From Streptomyces pseudovenezuelae (GTDB taxonomy: Bacteria; Actinomycetota; Actinomycetes; Streptomycetales; Streptomycetaceae): DNA of 64,000 nt. Below the pieces are notes generated by a model. It was not told where the DNA came from. It worked only from the letters and a program-made list of their open reading frames with translations, and ran no database searches. A program made the position numbers and the translations under genes. The DNA is taken from the NCBI RefSeq assembly GCF_001513955.1, contig NZ_KQ948144.1:1588298-1652297 (forward strand), in the 5' to 3' direction. Shown here piece after piece: positions 8,277-16,606 of the stretch. The number at the start of each line of letters is the position of its first letter. Position 1 is the stretch's first letter.

Positions 8277-8989
8277 GCCGTCACCGCCGTCACCAGCACG
8301 GCCACCGTCGGCCGGTCCGCCAGCACCTCTCCCACGGCGGCGCGGACCTCCCGGGCCACGTCCAGGGCCCGGCGGTCCGCGCCCACCGCCAGTTCGACGC
8401 GGACATGGCGGCGCGGAAGCGAGCCGTCCCCGGTCTCCCGGTCCTCGATGTGCACCGGCCGCCCCAGCACCCCGGTCAGCCGGTCGACCCCGGGCACCGC
8501 CAGCGCGGCCACGGCCACGAGGGTCTCGTCACCGGACCCCGCCTCCGCGGGACGCGGCGGCTCGGGCACCCGTACGGGGGAACGCTCGGCGTCCTCCTCC
8601 AGCAGGGCCGTCACCTTCAGATCCACCTCGTCGAGCTCCAGCCCCAGCACCCCGGCCGCCGCCCCGGCGAGCGCCGCGCGCAGCCGCTCCGCCGTCACCG
8701 GCAGCGGCTCCGCGGGCGTCGCCTCGAACTCCGCCGCGAGCCGCAGCGGACCGGGCGGCAGCGCGCTCGGAGGCGGCGGTACGGCGGACTCGTGCGCCTC
8801 CTCAGGACGGGCGAGCCCGATCCGCACCGCGCCCAGCCGCACCCCCCGCAGGTCCTCGGCGGCGGTCCGCAGCACCGCCCGGACAGCCTCCTCGGAGATC
8901 CACGCGCCGTCGCGCGGCCCGCCCAGGGGCAGCAGTCTGCCCAGCCCCAGCTGATGCCGCACCGTCCGTGCCCACTGCTCCGCCGTCAT
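8273..8989 (-). CDS. Asp23-like protein divergent from the alkaline-shock operon
   Basis: I cannot name this 238-residue protein precisely. Its last 80 residues (VAALAVPGVDRLTG ... VRVELAVGADRRALDVAREVRAAV) follow the alternating pattern of the Asp23/Gls24 domain, and residues 50-115 repeat a weaker similar pattern, so it may hold two degenerate copies. No membrane span is present. It diverges from the Asp23-AmaP operon across about 85 bp, which suggests a linked envelope role. Start choice is uncertain: ATG 8989 has GGAGG only one base upstream; ATG 9007 and a TTG at 9028 are alternatives. Its TAG stop is supplied by the right CTAG of the MITE-like element. Confidence 0.65.
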   Translation of the reverse strand: MTAEQWARTVRHQLGLGRLLPLGGPRDGAWISEEAVRAVLRTAAEDLRGVRLGAVRIGLARPEEAHESAVPPPPSALPPGPLRLAAEFEATPAEPLPVTAERLRAALAGAAAGVLGLELDEVDLKVTALLEEDAERSPVRVPEPPRPAEAGSGDETLVAVAALAVPGVDRLTGVLGRPVHIEDRETGDGSLPRRHVRVELAVGADRRALDVAREVRAAVGEVLADRPTVAVLVTAVTA

Positions 8990-9074
8990 TCCTCCAGCCT
9001 GCCGCATCTCCGGCGCGCGATCGCGCAACCGCGCTTACGGTGGTCGAAGGAGGACGAGCGAAAGGGGTGACGCG

Positions 9075-9539
9075 ATGACCGACATGACGCAGAGCACCGA
9101 GGCGGACCCGCAGGGGCAACTGCGGAAGACCACCAAGCGCGGCGGCGGCGACCCGGCGACCCGTGGGCGGACCACCATCGCCGACGGTGTCGTGGAGAAG
9201 ATCGCCGGACTCGCGGCACGGGACGTCCTCGGCGTCCACGCCATGGGCAGCGGTCTGAGCCGTACCTTCGGGGCCGTGCGGGACCGGGTGCCCGGCGGTT
9301 CGAAGTCCGCCACCCGCGGGGTCAAGGTCGAGGTCGGCGAGGTGCAGACCGCGCTCGACCTGGAGATCGTCGTCGACTACGGCGTCTCCATCTCCGACGT
9401 GGCCAAGGCCGTGCGGGAGAACGTCATCGCCGCGGTGGAGCGGATGACCGGACTGGAGGTCGTCGAGGTCAACGTCGCGGTGAGCGACGTGAAGCTGCCC
9501 GACGAGGAGGACGAGGAGCCGGAGTCCCGGCTTCAGTAG
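9075..9539 (+). CDS. Asp23/Gls24 family envelope stress protein, first paralogue
   Basis: This 154-residue protein has a clear Asp23/Gls24 domain at about residues 32-140 (TTIADGVVEKIAGLAARDVLGV ... VEVGEVQTALDLEIVVDYG ... VAKAVRENVIAAVERMTGLEVVEVNVAV) with a charged N-terminal tail and an acidic C-terminal tail. In Staphylococcus aureus, Asp23 is held at the membrane by AmaP and protects against cell-envelope stress. It is the first gene of a five-gene operon that also has a DUF2273-like membrane peptide, a second Asp23 protein, a DUF6286 protein and an AmaP homologue. ATG at 9075 follows AAAGGGG. Confidence 0.92.
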   Translation: MTDMTQSTEADPQGQLRKTTKRGGGDPATRGRTTIADGVVEKIAGLAARDVLGVHAMGSGLSRTFGAVRDRVPGGSKSATRGVKVEVGEVQTALDLEIVVDYGVSISDVAKAVRENVIAAVERMTGLEVVEVNVAVSDVKLPDEEDEEPESRLQ

Positions 9540-9579
9540 TCGCCGCACCACACCTTGAAGGACCTTTAGGGAGCGCACG

Positions 9580-9774
9580 ATGAGCATGGCCGTGGTCGGC
9601 ATGATCGCCGGCATGGCGCTGGGCTTCGCAGGGTATTTCGGCGGGTTCGGCGCCTTCCTGCTGGTGGCGGCGCTGGGCGCCATCGGCTTCGTCGTCGGCC
9701 GGTTCCTGGAGGGGGACCTGGAGATCGGCGACTTCTTCCGTACCCGTGACGACCGACGCGACCGGCGGCCATGA
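9580..9774 (+). CDS. Small two-span membrane protein (DUF2273-like)
   Basis: This 64-residue protein consists of two closely spaced hydrophobic helices (residues about 3-22 and 24-41) followed by an acidic-basic cytoplasmic tail (EGDLEIGDFFRTRDDRRDRRP). Small DUF2273 proteins of this form are standard partners in Asp23-AmaP operons, where they probably help anchor Asp23. ATG at 9580 follows AGGGAG. The next gene starts inside its stop codon (ATGA overlap), so the two are translationally coupled. Confidence 0.85.
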   Translation: MSMAVVGMIAGMALGFAGYFGGFGAFLLVAALGAIGFVVGRFLEGDLEIGDFFRTRDDRRDRRP

Positions 9775-10169
9775 CGTCCGTGAGCGGTGCGAACGGCACG
9801 GTGGACGGGCTGCGCGGGCCCCTGACCGCGACCGCCGTTCCGCCCGGTGACCGAGGCGCGACGCGGATCGCCGACCGGGTGGTCGCCAAGGTCGCGGGAC
9901 AGGCGGCCCGCGAGGCGCTCGGAGAACTCCCCGCCGAGGCCGGGCCCCCGCACGCCACCGTCGTCGTCCACCACGAAGTGGCCCGCATCCGCCTGCACCT
10001 CGAACTCGGCTACCCCTGCGACATCGGCGCGCGTTGCCGAGGGGTGCGTCAGCATGTGGTCGAGCGGGTAGTCGCGTTGGTGGGCATGGAGGTGTCGGAG
10101 GTCGCCGTCCAGGTGGAGCGGCTGTATCCGGCACAGGCGTACGGCGCGGGACAGGGGAGGACGCGATGA
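9771..10169 (+). CDS. Asp23/Gls24 family protein, second paralogue
   Basis: This 132-residue protein has a second, shorter Asp23 domain at about residues 27-125 (TRIADRVVAKVAGQAAREAL ... ATVVVHHEVARIRLHLELGYP ... VGMEVSEVAVQVERL). It is well diverged from the first paralogue, with two cysteines in its central part (PCDIGARC), so the two probably form a heteromeric layer rather than act redundantly (inference). It overlaps the preceding gene by 4 bp (ATGA) and the next gene by 4 bp as well, placing it in a tightly coupled operon. Confidence 0.88.
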   Translation: MTSVSGANGTVDGLRGPLTATAVPPGDRGATRIADRVVAKVAGQAAREALGELPAEAGPPHATVVVHHEVARIRLHLELGYPCDIGARCRGVRQHVVERVVALVGMEVSEVAVQVERLYPAQAYGAGQGRTR

Positions 10170-10840
10170 GCGAGCCCCAGGGCTCCGAAGGCACCACACA
10201 ACGGCTGCCGGTCATCGAACGGGAGGCGGAACCGGACCGAAGCGACCAGTCCGCGTACGGACCACCACCCGTCCTGGAGGCCCAGGCGGGCGGCGGCGCG
10301 CGCCGGTTCTGGTCGGCGCGCAGGGTTCCGGCCGGGATCGTCGCCCTGCTGCTCCTGCTCCTCGCGGGGATCTTCCTCTACGACATCGCGGCCGTCCGGG
10401 CCGACCGGCCCGCCATGCACTGGCGCCGCGCACTGTCCGAACAGCTCGCCGAGCGGCCGCTGGACGACATCTGGGTGCTGATCGGCGCCGGTGTCGCCGC
10501 CGCCCTGGGCCTGTGGCTGATCGTCCTGGCCCTCACACCGGGTCTGCGCGGCCTCCTCCCGATGAGCCGCACCCACCCCGACGTCCGCGCCGGCCTGCAC
10601 CGGGACGCCGCCGCCATGGTGCTGCGCGACCGGGCCATGGAGGTGTCCGGCGTCCAGTCCGCCCGCGTACGGATGAGGCGGAAGAAGGCCGACGTCCGCA
10701 CGGTCTCCCACTTCCGTGAACTGGACGACGTACGCGCCGACCTGGACGCCACCCTCACCGAGGCGATCGGGGGACTGGGCCTGGCCCGGCCCCCCGCCCT
10801 GTCGGTGCACGTGGCGCGCACGACCAGGAAGAAGGGCTGA
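10166..10840 (+). CDS. DUF6286 domain membrane protein
   Basis: This 224-residue protein has a hydrophilic N-terminus of about 50 residues, transmembrane helices near residues 55-78 (AGIVALLLLLLAGIFLYDI) and 108-130 (WVLIGAGVAAALGLWLIVLAL), and a C-terminal globular domain with the 'VRMRRKKADVRTVSHFRELDDVRADL' pattern of DUF6286. The family is found in actinobacterial Asp23-AmaP operons and resembles AmaP in topology and C-terminal fold. ATG at 10166 overlaps the previous stop by 4 bp. Confidence 0.85.
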   Translation: MSEPQGSEGTTQRLPVIEREAEPDRSDQSAYGPPPVLEAQAGGGARRFWSARRVPAGIVALLLLLLAGIFLYDIAAVRADRPAMHWRRALSEQLAERPLDDIWVLIGAGVAAALGLWLIVLALTPGLRGLLPMSRTHPDVRAGLHRDAAAMVLRDRAMEVSGVQSARVRMRRKKADVRTVSHFRELDDVRADLDATLTEAIGGLGLARPPALSVHVARTTRKKG

Positions 10841-10845
10841 GGCCG

Positions 10846-11424
10846 ATGTCCAGGACCGTCAATCGTGTACTGATCGGCCTGGTGGGCCTGGTGCTGCTCG
10901 CCGTCGGCGGCTCGGTGCTCGCCGTGGGCCTCGGTGTCGACCCGCCCTCCTGGTGGATCCACGACGGCAAGAAGGACGTCCTGCTGAGCGACGCCGAGCG
11001 CACCCGCTGGGACGGCGAGGGCTGGTGGTGGCCGACGGTCATCGCCGCACTGGCGCTCGTGGTGCTCCTGACCCTGTGGTGGCTGACGGCGGTGCTGCGC
11101 AGGCGCCGGCTCACGGAGGTGCGCGTCAACACCGGCGACGGGGAGGGCGCGCTCCTGAGGGGCCGGGCCCTGGAGGGTGTACTCGAAGGCGAGGCAGCGG
11201 AGTTGGACGGCGTCCACCGGGCCCACGCCCGTCTGACCGGCCGCCCGGACACTCCGGGAACCCGCGTACGACTCCTGCTGGAGCCGCACGCGGACCCGGG
11301 AACGACCCTGAACCACCTGACGACACAGGCCCTGGCCCACGCCCGCAACTCGGCGGGGCTCGACTCACTGCCGTCCGAGGTCCGCATGACGGGGGCCAAG
11401 CACAAGGCGGAAAGGGTCAGTTGA
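10846..11424 (+). CDS. amaP: Alkaline shock response membrane anchor protein AmaP
   Basis: This 192-residue protein shows two transmembrane helices (about residues 6-28 and 65-85) and a C-terminal soluble domain, the topology of AmaP, which in S. aureus recruits Asp23 to the membrane. A Trp-rich stretch (PSWWIHDGKKD ... GEGWWWPT) lies between the helices on the outer side. It is the last gene of the operon, 5 bp after the DUF6286 gene. The SDR gene beyond is convergent. The gene name is by homology of architecture and operon position. Confidence 0.85.
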   Translation: MSRTVNRVLIGLVGLVLLAVGGSVLAVGLGVDPPSWWIHDGKKDVLLSDAERTRWDGEGWWWPTVIAALALVVLLTLWWLTAVLRRRRLTEVRVNTGDGEGALLRGRALEGVLEGEAAELDGVHRAHARLTGRPDTPGTRVRLLLEPHADPGTTLNHLTTQALAHARNSAGLDSLPSEVRMTGAKHKAERVS

Positions 11425-11475
11425 CGTTGTCCGAGGCGCGGGGAACCGAGCGACCGACGCCCACCGGCCCGCGCC

Positions 11476-12231
11476 TCAGAACCCGTGCCTCATGCCGCCG
11501 TCGACGGGCAGCATGACCCCGGTCAGGTAAGAGGCGGCCGGCGACAGCAGGAACGCCGAGACCCGCCCGAATTCCTCCGGCGTCCCGTACCGCCGCAACG
11601 GAATGCGGGACTCGTTGGCGGTCCGCGTGGCTTCGGGATCGGCCGACAACCCGTCCAGCTCGCGCACCCGGTCCGTGTCGATGCGCGAGGGCAGCAACCC
11701 GACGACCCGGATGCCCCGCGGTCCGAGTTCGTCCGCGAGCGACTTCGCGAACCCGGCAAGACCGGGACGCAGCCCGTTCGAAATGGTCAGCCCGGGAAGC
11801 GGCTCGTGCACGGACGCCGACAGCACGAACCCGATGACGCCCCCGTCCTCCAGCTCCGCCGCGGCCGCCCGAGCCAGCCGGACCGCCCCGAGGAAGACCG
11901 ACTCGAACGCGGACTGCCACTGCTCGTCCGTGTTGTCGGCGACGAAACCGGGCGGGGGCCCGCCGACACTGATGAGCACTCCGTCGAAGCCGCCGAAGTG
12001 CTCCCGCGCGGTGGCGATCAGCCGCTCGGGCGCCGACGGATCGGCGTTGTCGACGGCCACGCCCACGGCGTTCGGCCCCAGCTCCGCGGCCGCGGCGAGC
12101 GCCCGCTCCTCCTCGCGCCCGGTCACCACGACCTTCGCCCCGTCCGCGACCAGCGAACGCGCGGCCGCGTTGCCGAGCCCCCGGGTCGCTCCGGTGACGA
12201 CGTACACACGGTCCCTCAGTCCAAGATCCAT
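11476..12231 (-). CDS. SDR family oxidoreductase with altered active site
   Basis: This 251-residue protein has the Rossmann motif TGATRGLG near residue 13 and the usual C-terminal 'GVMLPVDGG'. The catalytic Ser region is present (LSASVHEP), but where the Tyr-x-x-x-Lys should stand it reads 'ISNGLRPG', with neither Tyr nor Lys. This LSN-LRPG form occurs, as I recall, in a recurrent SDR subgroup, so it is a family feature rather than a mutation. The protein may bind NAD(P) and a ligand without the normal chemistry, or use another residue. ATG at 12231. It lies 5 bp downstream of the GH15 gene and may be co-transcribed with it. Confidence 0.85.
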   Translation of the reverse strand: MDLGLRDRVYVVTGATRGLGNAAARSLVADGAKVVVTGREEERALAAAAELGPNAVGVAVDNADPSAPERLIATAREHFGGFDGVLISVGGPPPGFVADNTDEQWQSAFESVFLGAVRLARAAAAELEDGGVIGFVLSASVHEPLPGLTISNGLRPGLAGFAKSLADELGPRGIRVVGLLPSRIDTDRVRELDGLSADPEATRTANESRIPLRRYGTPEEFGRVSAFLLSPAASYLTGVMLPVDGGMRHGF

Positions 12232-12236
12232 GGTTC

Positions 12237-14021
12237 CTATCCTGCCCCCTCGCCCCCGTACAGGGTGAGGGCGGTGGTCACCAGACCGATGTGGCTGAAC
12301 GCCTGCGGGAAGTTGCCGCGCTGGGCGCCGGCCCCCGGGTCGTACTCCTCGGACAACAGCCCCACGTCGTTGGCCAGTCCCAGCAGCCGCTCGAAGAGGT
12401 CCCGCGCCTCCTGCGTACGGCCGGTCATGTGGAGCGCGTCGGCGAGCCAGAACGAGCAGACCAGGAAGGCCCCCTCGCCGCCGGGCAGCCCGTCGACGGG
12501 GGTCTCCTCGGCGCTGTACCGCCGTACCAGTCCGTCGTGCTCCAGGTCCGCGCGGATCGCGTCGACGGTGCCGACGACACGGGGATCGTCGGGCGGCAGG
12601 AAGCCGGTGCGCGGGATCAGCAGCAGGGACGCGTCGAGTTCGCGCGAGCCGTAGTACTGGGTGAAGGTGTTGCGTTCGGGGTCGTAGCCCTTCTCACAGA
12701 CCTCGCGGTGCACCTCGTCGCGCAGCGCGCGCCAGCCCTCCAGGTCGCCGATCAGGTCCGGGAGGACCTCCAGGGTGCGCACCGCGCGGTCGGCGGCCAC
12801 CCACACCATGACCTTCGAGTGGACGAAGTCGCGGCGGTCGCCGCGCACCTCCCAGATCCCCTCGTCCGGCTGCCGCCAGGAGGACCGCAGGAAGTCCAGC
12901 AGCACTCTCTGCAGGGACCACATGTGCGGCTTGGCGGGCAGGCCCGCCCGCCGGGCCAGCGACAGCGAGTCCATGACCTCGCCGTACACGTCCAGTTGAA
13001 GCTGCTTCACGGCCTCGTTGCCGATGCGCACCGGCCGGGAGCCGCCGAAGCCGGACAGCCACGGCAGCTCGAACTCGGGCAGCCGCCGCTCACCCGCCAC
13101 GCCGTACATGATCTGGAGGTCCGCCGGGTCGCCGGCGACCGCGCGCAGCAGCCAGTCGCGCCAGGCCTCGGCCTCCTCCAGATAGCCGCACTGCACCAGG
13201 ACGGACAGGGTGAGGGTGGAGTCGCGCAGCCAGCAGTAGCGGTAGTCCCAGTTGCGGACCCCGCCCATCTCCTCCGGCAGCGAAGTGGTGGCGGCGGCCA
13301 CGATGCCGCCGGTCGGCCGGTAGGTGAGCGCCTTCAGAGTGATCAGGGAACGGATCACGGCGTCCCGGTGCGGACCGACGTAGCGGCAGCGCGCCGACCA
13401 CGCCTGCCAGTCGGCCACGCTGCTCTCCAGCGTCTCGAAGGGGTCGGTCAGCGGGGGACGCGGCTCGTGCGAGGGGTGCCAGGTGAGGACGAACGCGACC
13501 TTCTCGCCCGCCTCGACGGTGAACTCCGAGTACGTCCCGAAGTGCTCGCCCCAGGTGCGCACCGGGGGCTCGCTGCGCAGCCAGGTCGCGTCGGGTCCCG
13601 CGACGGCCACCCGGTGCCCGTCCGCCCTGCGCATCCACGGCACGACCGAGCCGTACTCGAAGCGCAGCCGGAGCGTGCTGCGCACGGTGACCCGGCCGCG
13701 GAGCCCTTCCACGACGCGTACGACGTCGGGCGCGACGTCGCGCTGCGGCATCAGGTCGGTGACGCGCACCGCGCCCTCGTCGGTCTCCCACTCGGTGTCC
13801 AGGACGAGGGTGCCGGGGCGGTAGGCGCGCCTCGTGCACCGGTCGGCGTTCAGCGGAGCGATCCGCCAGTGGCCGTTCTCCTCGTCCCCCAGCAGCCTGG
13901 CGAAGCAGGCCGCCGAGTCGAAGCGGGGCAGGCACAGCCAGTCCAGGGAACCGTCCATGCCGACCAGGCCGGCGGTCTGTTCGTCGCCGATGAGGGCGTA
14001 GTCCTCGATACGGGGGTGCAC
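12237..14021 (-). CDS. Glycoside hydrolase family 15 protein (trehalase/glucoamylase type)
   Basis: This 594-residue cytoplasmic protein has the actinobacterial GH15 layout: an N-terminal beta-rich domain starting 'IEDYALIGDEQTAGLVGMDGSLDWLCLPRFDS', then an (alpha/alpha)6 barrel with 'VRNWDYRYCWLRDSTLTLS' (acid region) and 'LSEEYDPGAGAQRGNFPQAFS' (base region). Several actinobacterial members hydrolyse trehalose; others act on small alpha-glucans. No signal peptide is seen. GTG at 14021 is chosen because it begins the conserved region; AGGGA lies 11 bases upstream. It follows the symporter-sigma-membrane protein genes with a 33 bp gap and probably belongs to that operon. Confidence 0.85.
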   Translation of the reverse strand: MHPRIEDYALIGDEQTAGLVGMDGSLDWLCLPRFDSAACFARLLGDEENGHWRIAPLNADRCTRRAYRPGTLVLDTEWETDEGAVRVTDLMPQRDVAPDVVRVVEGLRGRVTVRSTLRLRFEYGSVVPWMRRADGHRVAVAGPDATWLRSEPPVRTWGEHFGTYSEFTVEAGEKVAFVLTWHPSHEPRPPLTDPFETLESSVADWQAWSARCRYVGPHRDAVIRSLITLKALTYRPTGGIVAAATTSLPEEMGGVRNWDYRYCWLRDSTLTLSVLVQCGYLEEAEAWRDWLLRAVAGDPADLQIMYGVAGERRLPEFELPWLSGFGGSRPVRIGNEAVKQLQLDVYGEVMDSLSLARRAGLPAKPHMWSLQRVLLDFLRSSWRQPDEGIWEVRGDRRDFVHSKVMVWVAADRAVRTLEVLPDLIGDLEGWRALRDEVHREVCEKGYDPERNTFTQYYGSRELDASLLLIPRTGFLPPDDPRVVGTVDAIRADLEHDGLVRRYSAEETPVDGLPGGEGAFLVCSFWLADALHMTGRTQEARDLFERLLGLANDVGLLSEEYDPGAGAQRGNFPQAFSHIGLVTTALTLYGGEGAG

Positions 14022-14054
14022 GATGTGCGGTTTCCCTGCTGGTCGTGCGGGCAA

Positions 14055-14354
14055 TCAGGGGTGGGGCCGGGGGAGTGACGCCGCCGTGCCGGAGAAGATC
14101 ACCCCCGGGTGCGCCGGCGTCTGGTTGAGCACCCACAGGCCGATCAGGGTCGCCAGCGCGAACACCACCGCGATGAGGACGGCGAGGACCAGCCGGCGCC
14201 GGCGTTCCCGGCGCAGCCACGCGCCGCGCGCCGTGCGATAGGCGTCGGGCGCCGCGTGCACCTCGCCCGCCAGCGCGGCGAGGGCCTGCTGCAGCTCCCG
14301 CTCGGTGCGGTGCGGACTCGTGTCGGGCGAGGGAGTCGCGTCTCGGTGCGTCAT
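14055..14354 (-). CDS. Single-span membrane protein coupled to the sigma factor gene
   Basis: I do not recognise a named family. The 99 residues comprise a soluble N-terminal part of about 60 residues with a helix (ERELQQALAALAGEVHAAPDAYRTARGAW), a strongly basic RRERRRR segment, one transmembrane helix (about residues 64-84) and a short outside tail. The ATG overlaps the sigma gene stop by 4 bp. Gene order and topology suggest a partner or anti-sigma factor, but the zinc anti-sigma motif (HxxxCxxC) is absent, so this is inference from position only. Confidence 0.75.
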   Translation of the reverse strand: MTHRDATPSPDTSPHRTERELQQALAALAGEVHAAPDAYRTARGAWLRRERRRRLVLAVLIAVVFALATLIGLWVLNQTPAHPGVIFSGTAASLPRPHP

Positions 14355-14911
14355 CGCCGGGCCTCCATCGCCTGGGTCAGGGCGGCCAGGCCGCGTGCCG
14401 TGTGGGTCTTGACGGAGCCGCAGGAGATCCCCATCGCCGAGGCGATCTCGCTCTCCTTCAGTCCGAGCCAGTGCCTGAGCACCAGCGCCTCGCGCTGCCG
14501 GGCGGGCAGCCGCTGGAGCGCGTCGATGAGGACACGCTGGTCGTCGTGGAGCAGCGCGGTGCTCTCGGCGGAGGCGACGAGTTCGGTGGACGGGGCCTCG
14601 ACGTGTCGGCGGGCGACCTGCAGGTGCCGTATCCGCATCCGGGTCAGATTGCAGACCGTGGAGCGCAGATAGGCCTCCGCGGCCTCGGCGTCCCTGAGCC
14701 GCCGCCACTTACGGTAGATCTGGTAGTAGGCCTCGGCGACCACGTTCTCCGGGTCGTCGGCGCCGAGCAGCACGGCGAGGCGGAGCATCGAGGCGTAGTG
14801 CAGCTCGAACAGACGGGCCACACCCGCCTCGCGTTCCCGTTCGGCCGGATCGGCCGCCGCCGGGGTGAGCGGGACGGGCACGGGCGTGCCGTGTCTCAGG
14901 TGCTGTCTCAC
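14351..14911 (-). CDS. SigE-family RNA polymerase sigma-70 factor
   Basis: This 186-residue group IV sigma factor has region 2 around 'LFELHYASMLRLAVLLGADDPENVVAEAYYQIYRKW' and region 4 with the helix-turn-helix 'LKESEIASAMGISCGSVKTHTARGL'. The wording of region 2 fits the Streptomyces SigE-type branch (not SigE itself). GTG at 14911 overlaps the upstream symporter stop by 4 bp and its stop overlaps the next ATG by 4 bp, so all three are translationally coupled. It presumably directs a small regulon that could include its own operon; no consensus promoter can be assigned from this window. Confidence 0.85.
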   Translation of the reverse strand: MRQHLRHGTPVPVPLTPAAADPAEREREAGVARLFELHYASMLRLAVLLGADDPENVVAEAYYQIYRKWRRLRDAEAAEAYLRSTVCNLTRMRIRHLQVARRHVEAPSTELVASAESTALLHDDQRVLIDALQRLPARQREALVLRHWLGLKESEIASAMGISCGSVKTHTARGLAALTQAMEARR

Positions 14912-16440
14912 GGGGTGTTCGCTCCCGTCTCGGGGCGCCGCCGGAGGGTCAGGCGCGACGGCAGGTCGGTCAGGTCGGTGCCGCGCGGGACGCCGAGCCG
15001 TTCGAGGACCGCGGTTCCGGCCAGGGCGACGGTCAGATTGAGCAGGAGGGCGACGAGACCGGCGTAGATCCGGAAGGGGCCGGCCCCGATCGTCGAGAAC
15101 CCCTCGCGGACGACGAGGAAGGTGCCGGCCAGCATGCCTGCGCCCCATCCGGCGAGCAGTGCCCTCGGATGCAGCCGACCGGTGAACAGGCCCACGGCGA
15201 CGGCCGGGAAGATCTGCAGGATCCAGACCCCGCCGAGGAGCTGGAGGTTGACGGCGTCCTGGTCGCGCAGCCCGAACACGAACGCCACCGCGCCCACCTT
15301 CGCCGTCAGCGACACCGCCTTGGCGACCCGTACCTGCCGCTTGGGCGTGGCCGTCGGGTGCACGTACTCGACGTACACGTTGCGCACGAAGGAGGTGGCC
15401 GCCGCGATCGACATCACCGCGGCCGGCACCAGCGCCCCCACGGTGATCGCGCCGAACACCAGCCCGGCCAGCGGCCCCGGCATCAGCCGGTCCACCAGCA
15501 TCGGTACGGCCGTCTCGGCGCCGCCCTCCGGTGCCCGTACCCCGGCCGCGAGCGCCGCGATGCCGAGGAACCCGAAGAGCGCGAGCAGCCCCGTCCAGGC
15601 CGGCAGGGCCACGGCGACCTTGCGCAGGGTGCGCGGGCCGTCGGCGGCGAAACCCGCGGTCAGGACGTGCGGGTACATCAGCAGGGCGAGCGCGGAACCG
15701 AGGGCGAGGGTGGCGTAGGCGGGCTGCTGCCCTGGAGTGAGCAGCAGTGCCGGGGCGCCCAGCCGCTCGGCGGCCCCGTCGAACACCGGGCCCGGGCCGC
15801 CGAGCCGTTCGAGGACCAGCCAGGTCACGGCGGTGAGCGAGACGAACACGGCGACCGCCTTGAGCGCCGAGATCACGGTGGGCGCCCGCAGCCCGTGCCG
15901 GTAGGTGGCCACCGCGAGCCCAGCGAACAGCGCCACCATCACCAGGTCGCCGGTCGCGCCCCGCGGATACACGCCCCCGGCGGTCAGCACGGCCCGTATC
16001 CCGAGCAGTTGCAGCGCCAGATACGGCATCGTCGCCAGGATCCCGGTCAGTGCGACCACCAGGGCCAGCGGCGGCGAACCGTAGCGGCCGCGCACGAAGT
16101 CGGCGGCGGTGATGTAGCCGTGCCGGCGGGCCACCTCGCCCAGGCGGCTGAGCAGCACGAACGCGATCGGGCAGACGATCACCGTGTACGGCACCGCGAA
16201 GAAGGCGGCCCCGCCGTTGCCGTACGCCAGTCCCGGGACCGCGGTGAAGGTGTACGCCGTGAAGATCGTCCCGCCGAGCAGCAGCCAGGTCCACACCGGG
16301 CCGAGGCTGCGGTCGGCGAGCGCCCAGCCCTCCAGGGACGGCAGCCGGTCGCTGGGGCGCAGCCGGCGCGCGGTCACGGCGAGCAGCGACGCCCCGCCGA
16401 TCACGGCGAGGAACGTCGCGGTCATGGCTGTGCCGGCCAT
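14908..16440 (-). CDS. Sodium:solute symporter (SSS family)
   Basis: This 510-residue protein has about 13 hydrophobic helices and SSS-family hallmarks, including 'WTWLLLGGTIFTAYTFTAVPGLAYGNGG' in the first helices and 'GYITAADFVRGRYG' after helix 3. The branch is that of monocarboxylate (acetate, pyruvate, propionate) transporters. A DUF3311 protein, normally the small partner of such symporters, lies just across the divergent promoter at 16607. ATG at 16440 follows AAGGACGG. It heads a coupled operon with a sigma factor, a small membrane protein and a GH15 hydrolase. Confidence 0.85.
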   Translation of the reverse strand: MAGTAMTATFLAVIGGASLLAVTARRLRPSDRLPSLEGWALADRSLGPVWTWLLLGGTIFTAYTFTAVPGLAYGNGGAAFFAVPYTVIVCPIAFVLLSRLGEVARRHGYITAADFVRGRYGSPPLALVVALTGILATMPYLALQLLGIRAVLTAGGVYPRGATGDLVMVALFAGLAVATYRHGLRAPTVISALKAVAVFVSLTAVTWLVLERLGGPGPVFDGAAERLGAPALLLTPGQQPAYATLALGSALALLMYPHVLTAGFAADGPRTLRKVAVALPAWTGLLALFGFLGIAALAAGVRAPEGGAETAVPMLVDRLMPGPLAGLVFGAITVGALVPAAVMSIAAATSFVRNVYVEYVHPTATPKRQVRVAKAVSLTAKVGAVAFVFGLRDQDAVNLQLLGGVWILQIFPAVAVGLFTGRLHPRALLAGWGAGMLAGTFLVVREGFSTIGAGPFRIYAGLVALLLNLTVALAGTAVLERLGVPRGTDLTDLPSRLTLRRRPETGANTP

Positions 16441-16606
16441 GGTCACCGTCCTTGGTGTGTTCGTGCCCTCGCGCATTAGTTGCGCGGGCCGCCGGTTCGG
16501 AGGACGGACATCGGCGGGAAATCTCCCCGGAATTCGCTGTCAACCGTCCGCGGGAGGTGCGCAACTCTTGCACAGACCCACAGCGATGGGGAGAGGAGCG
16601 CAGGTC

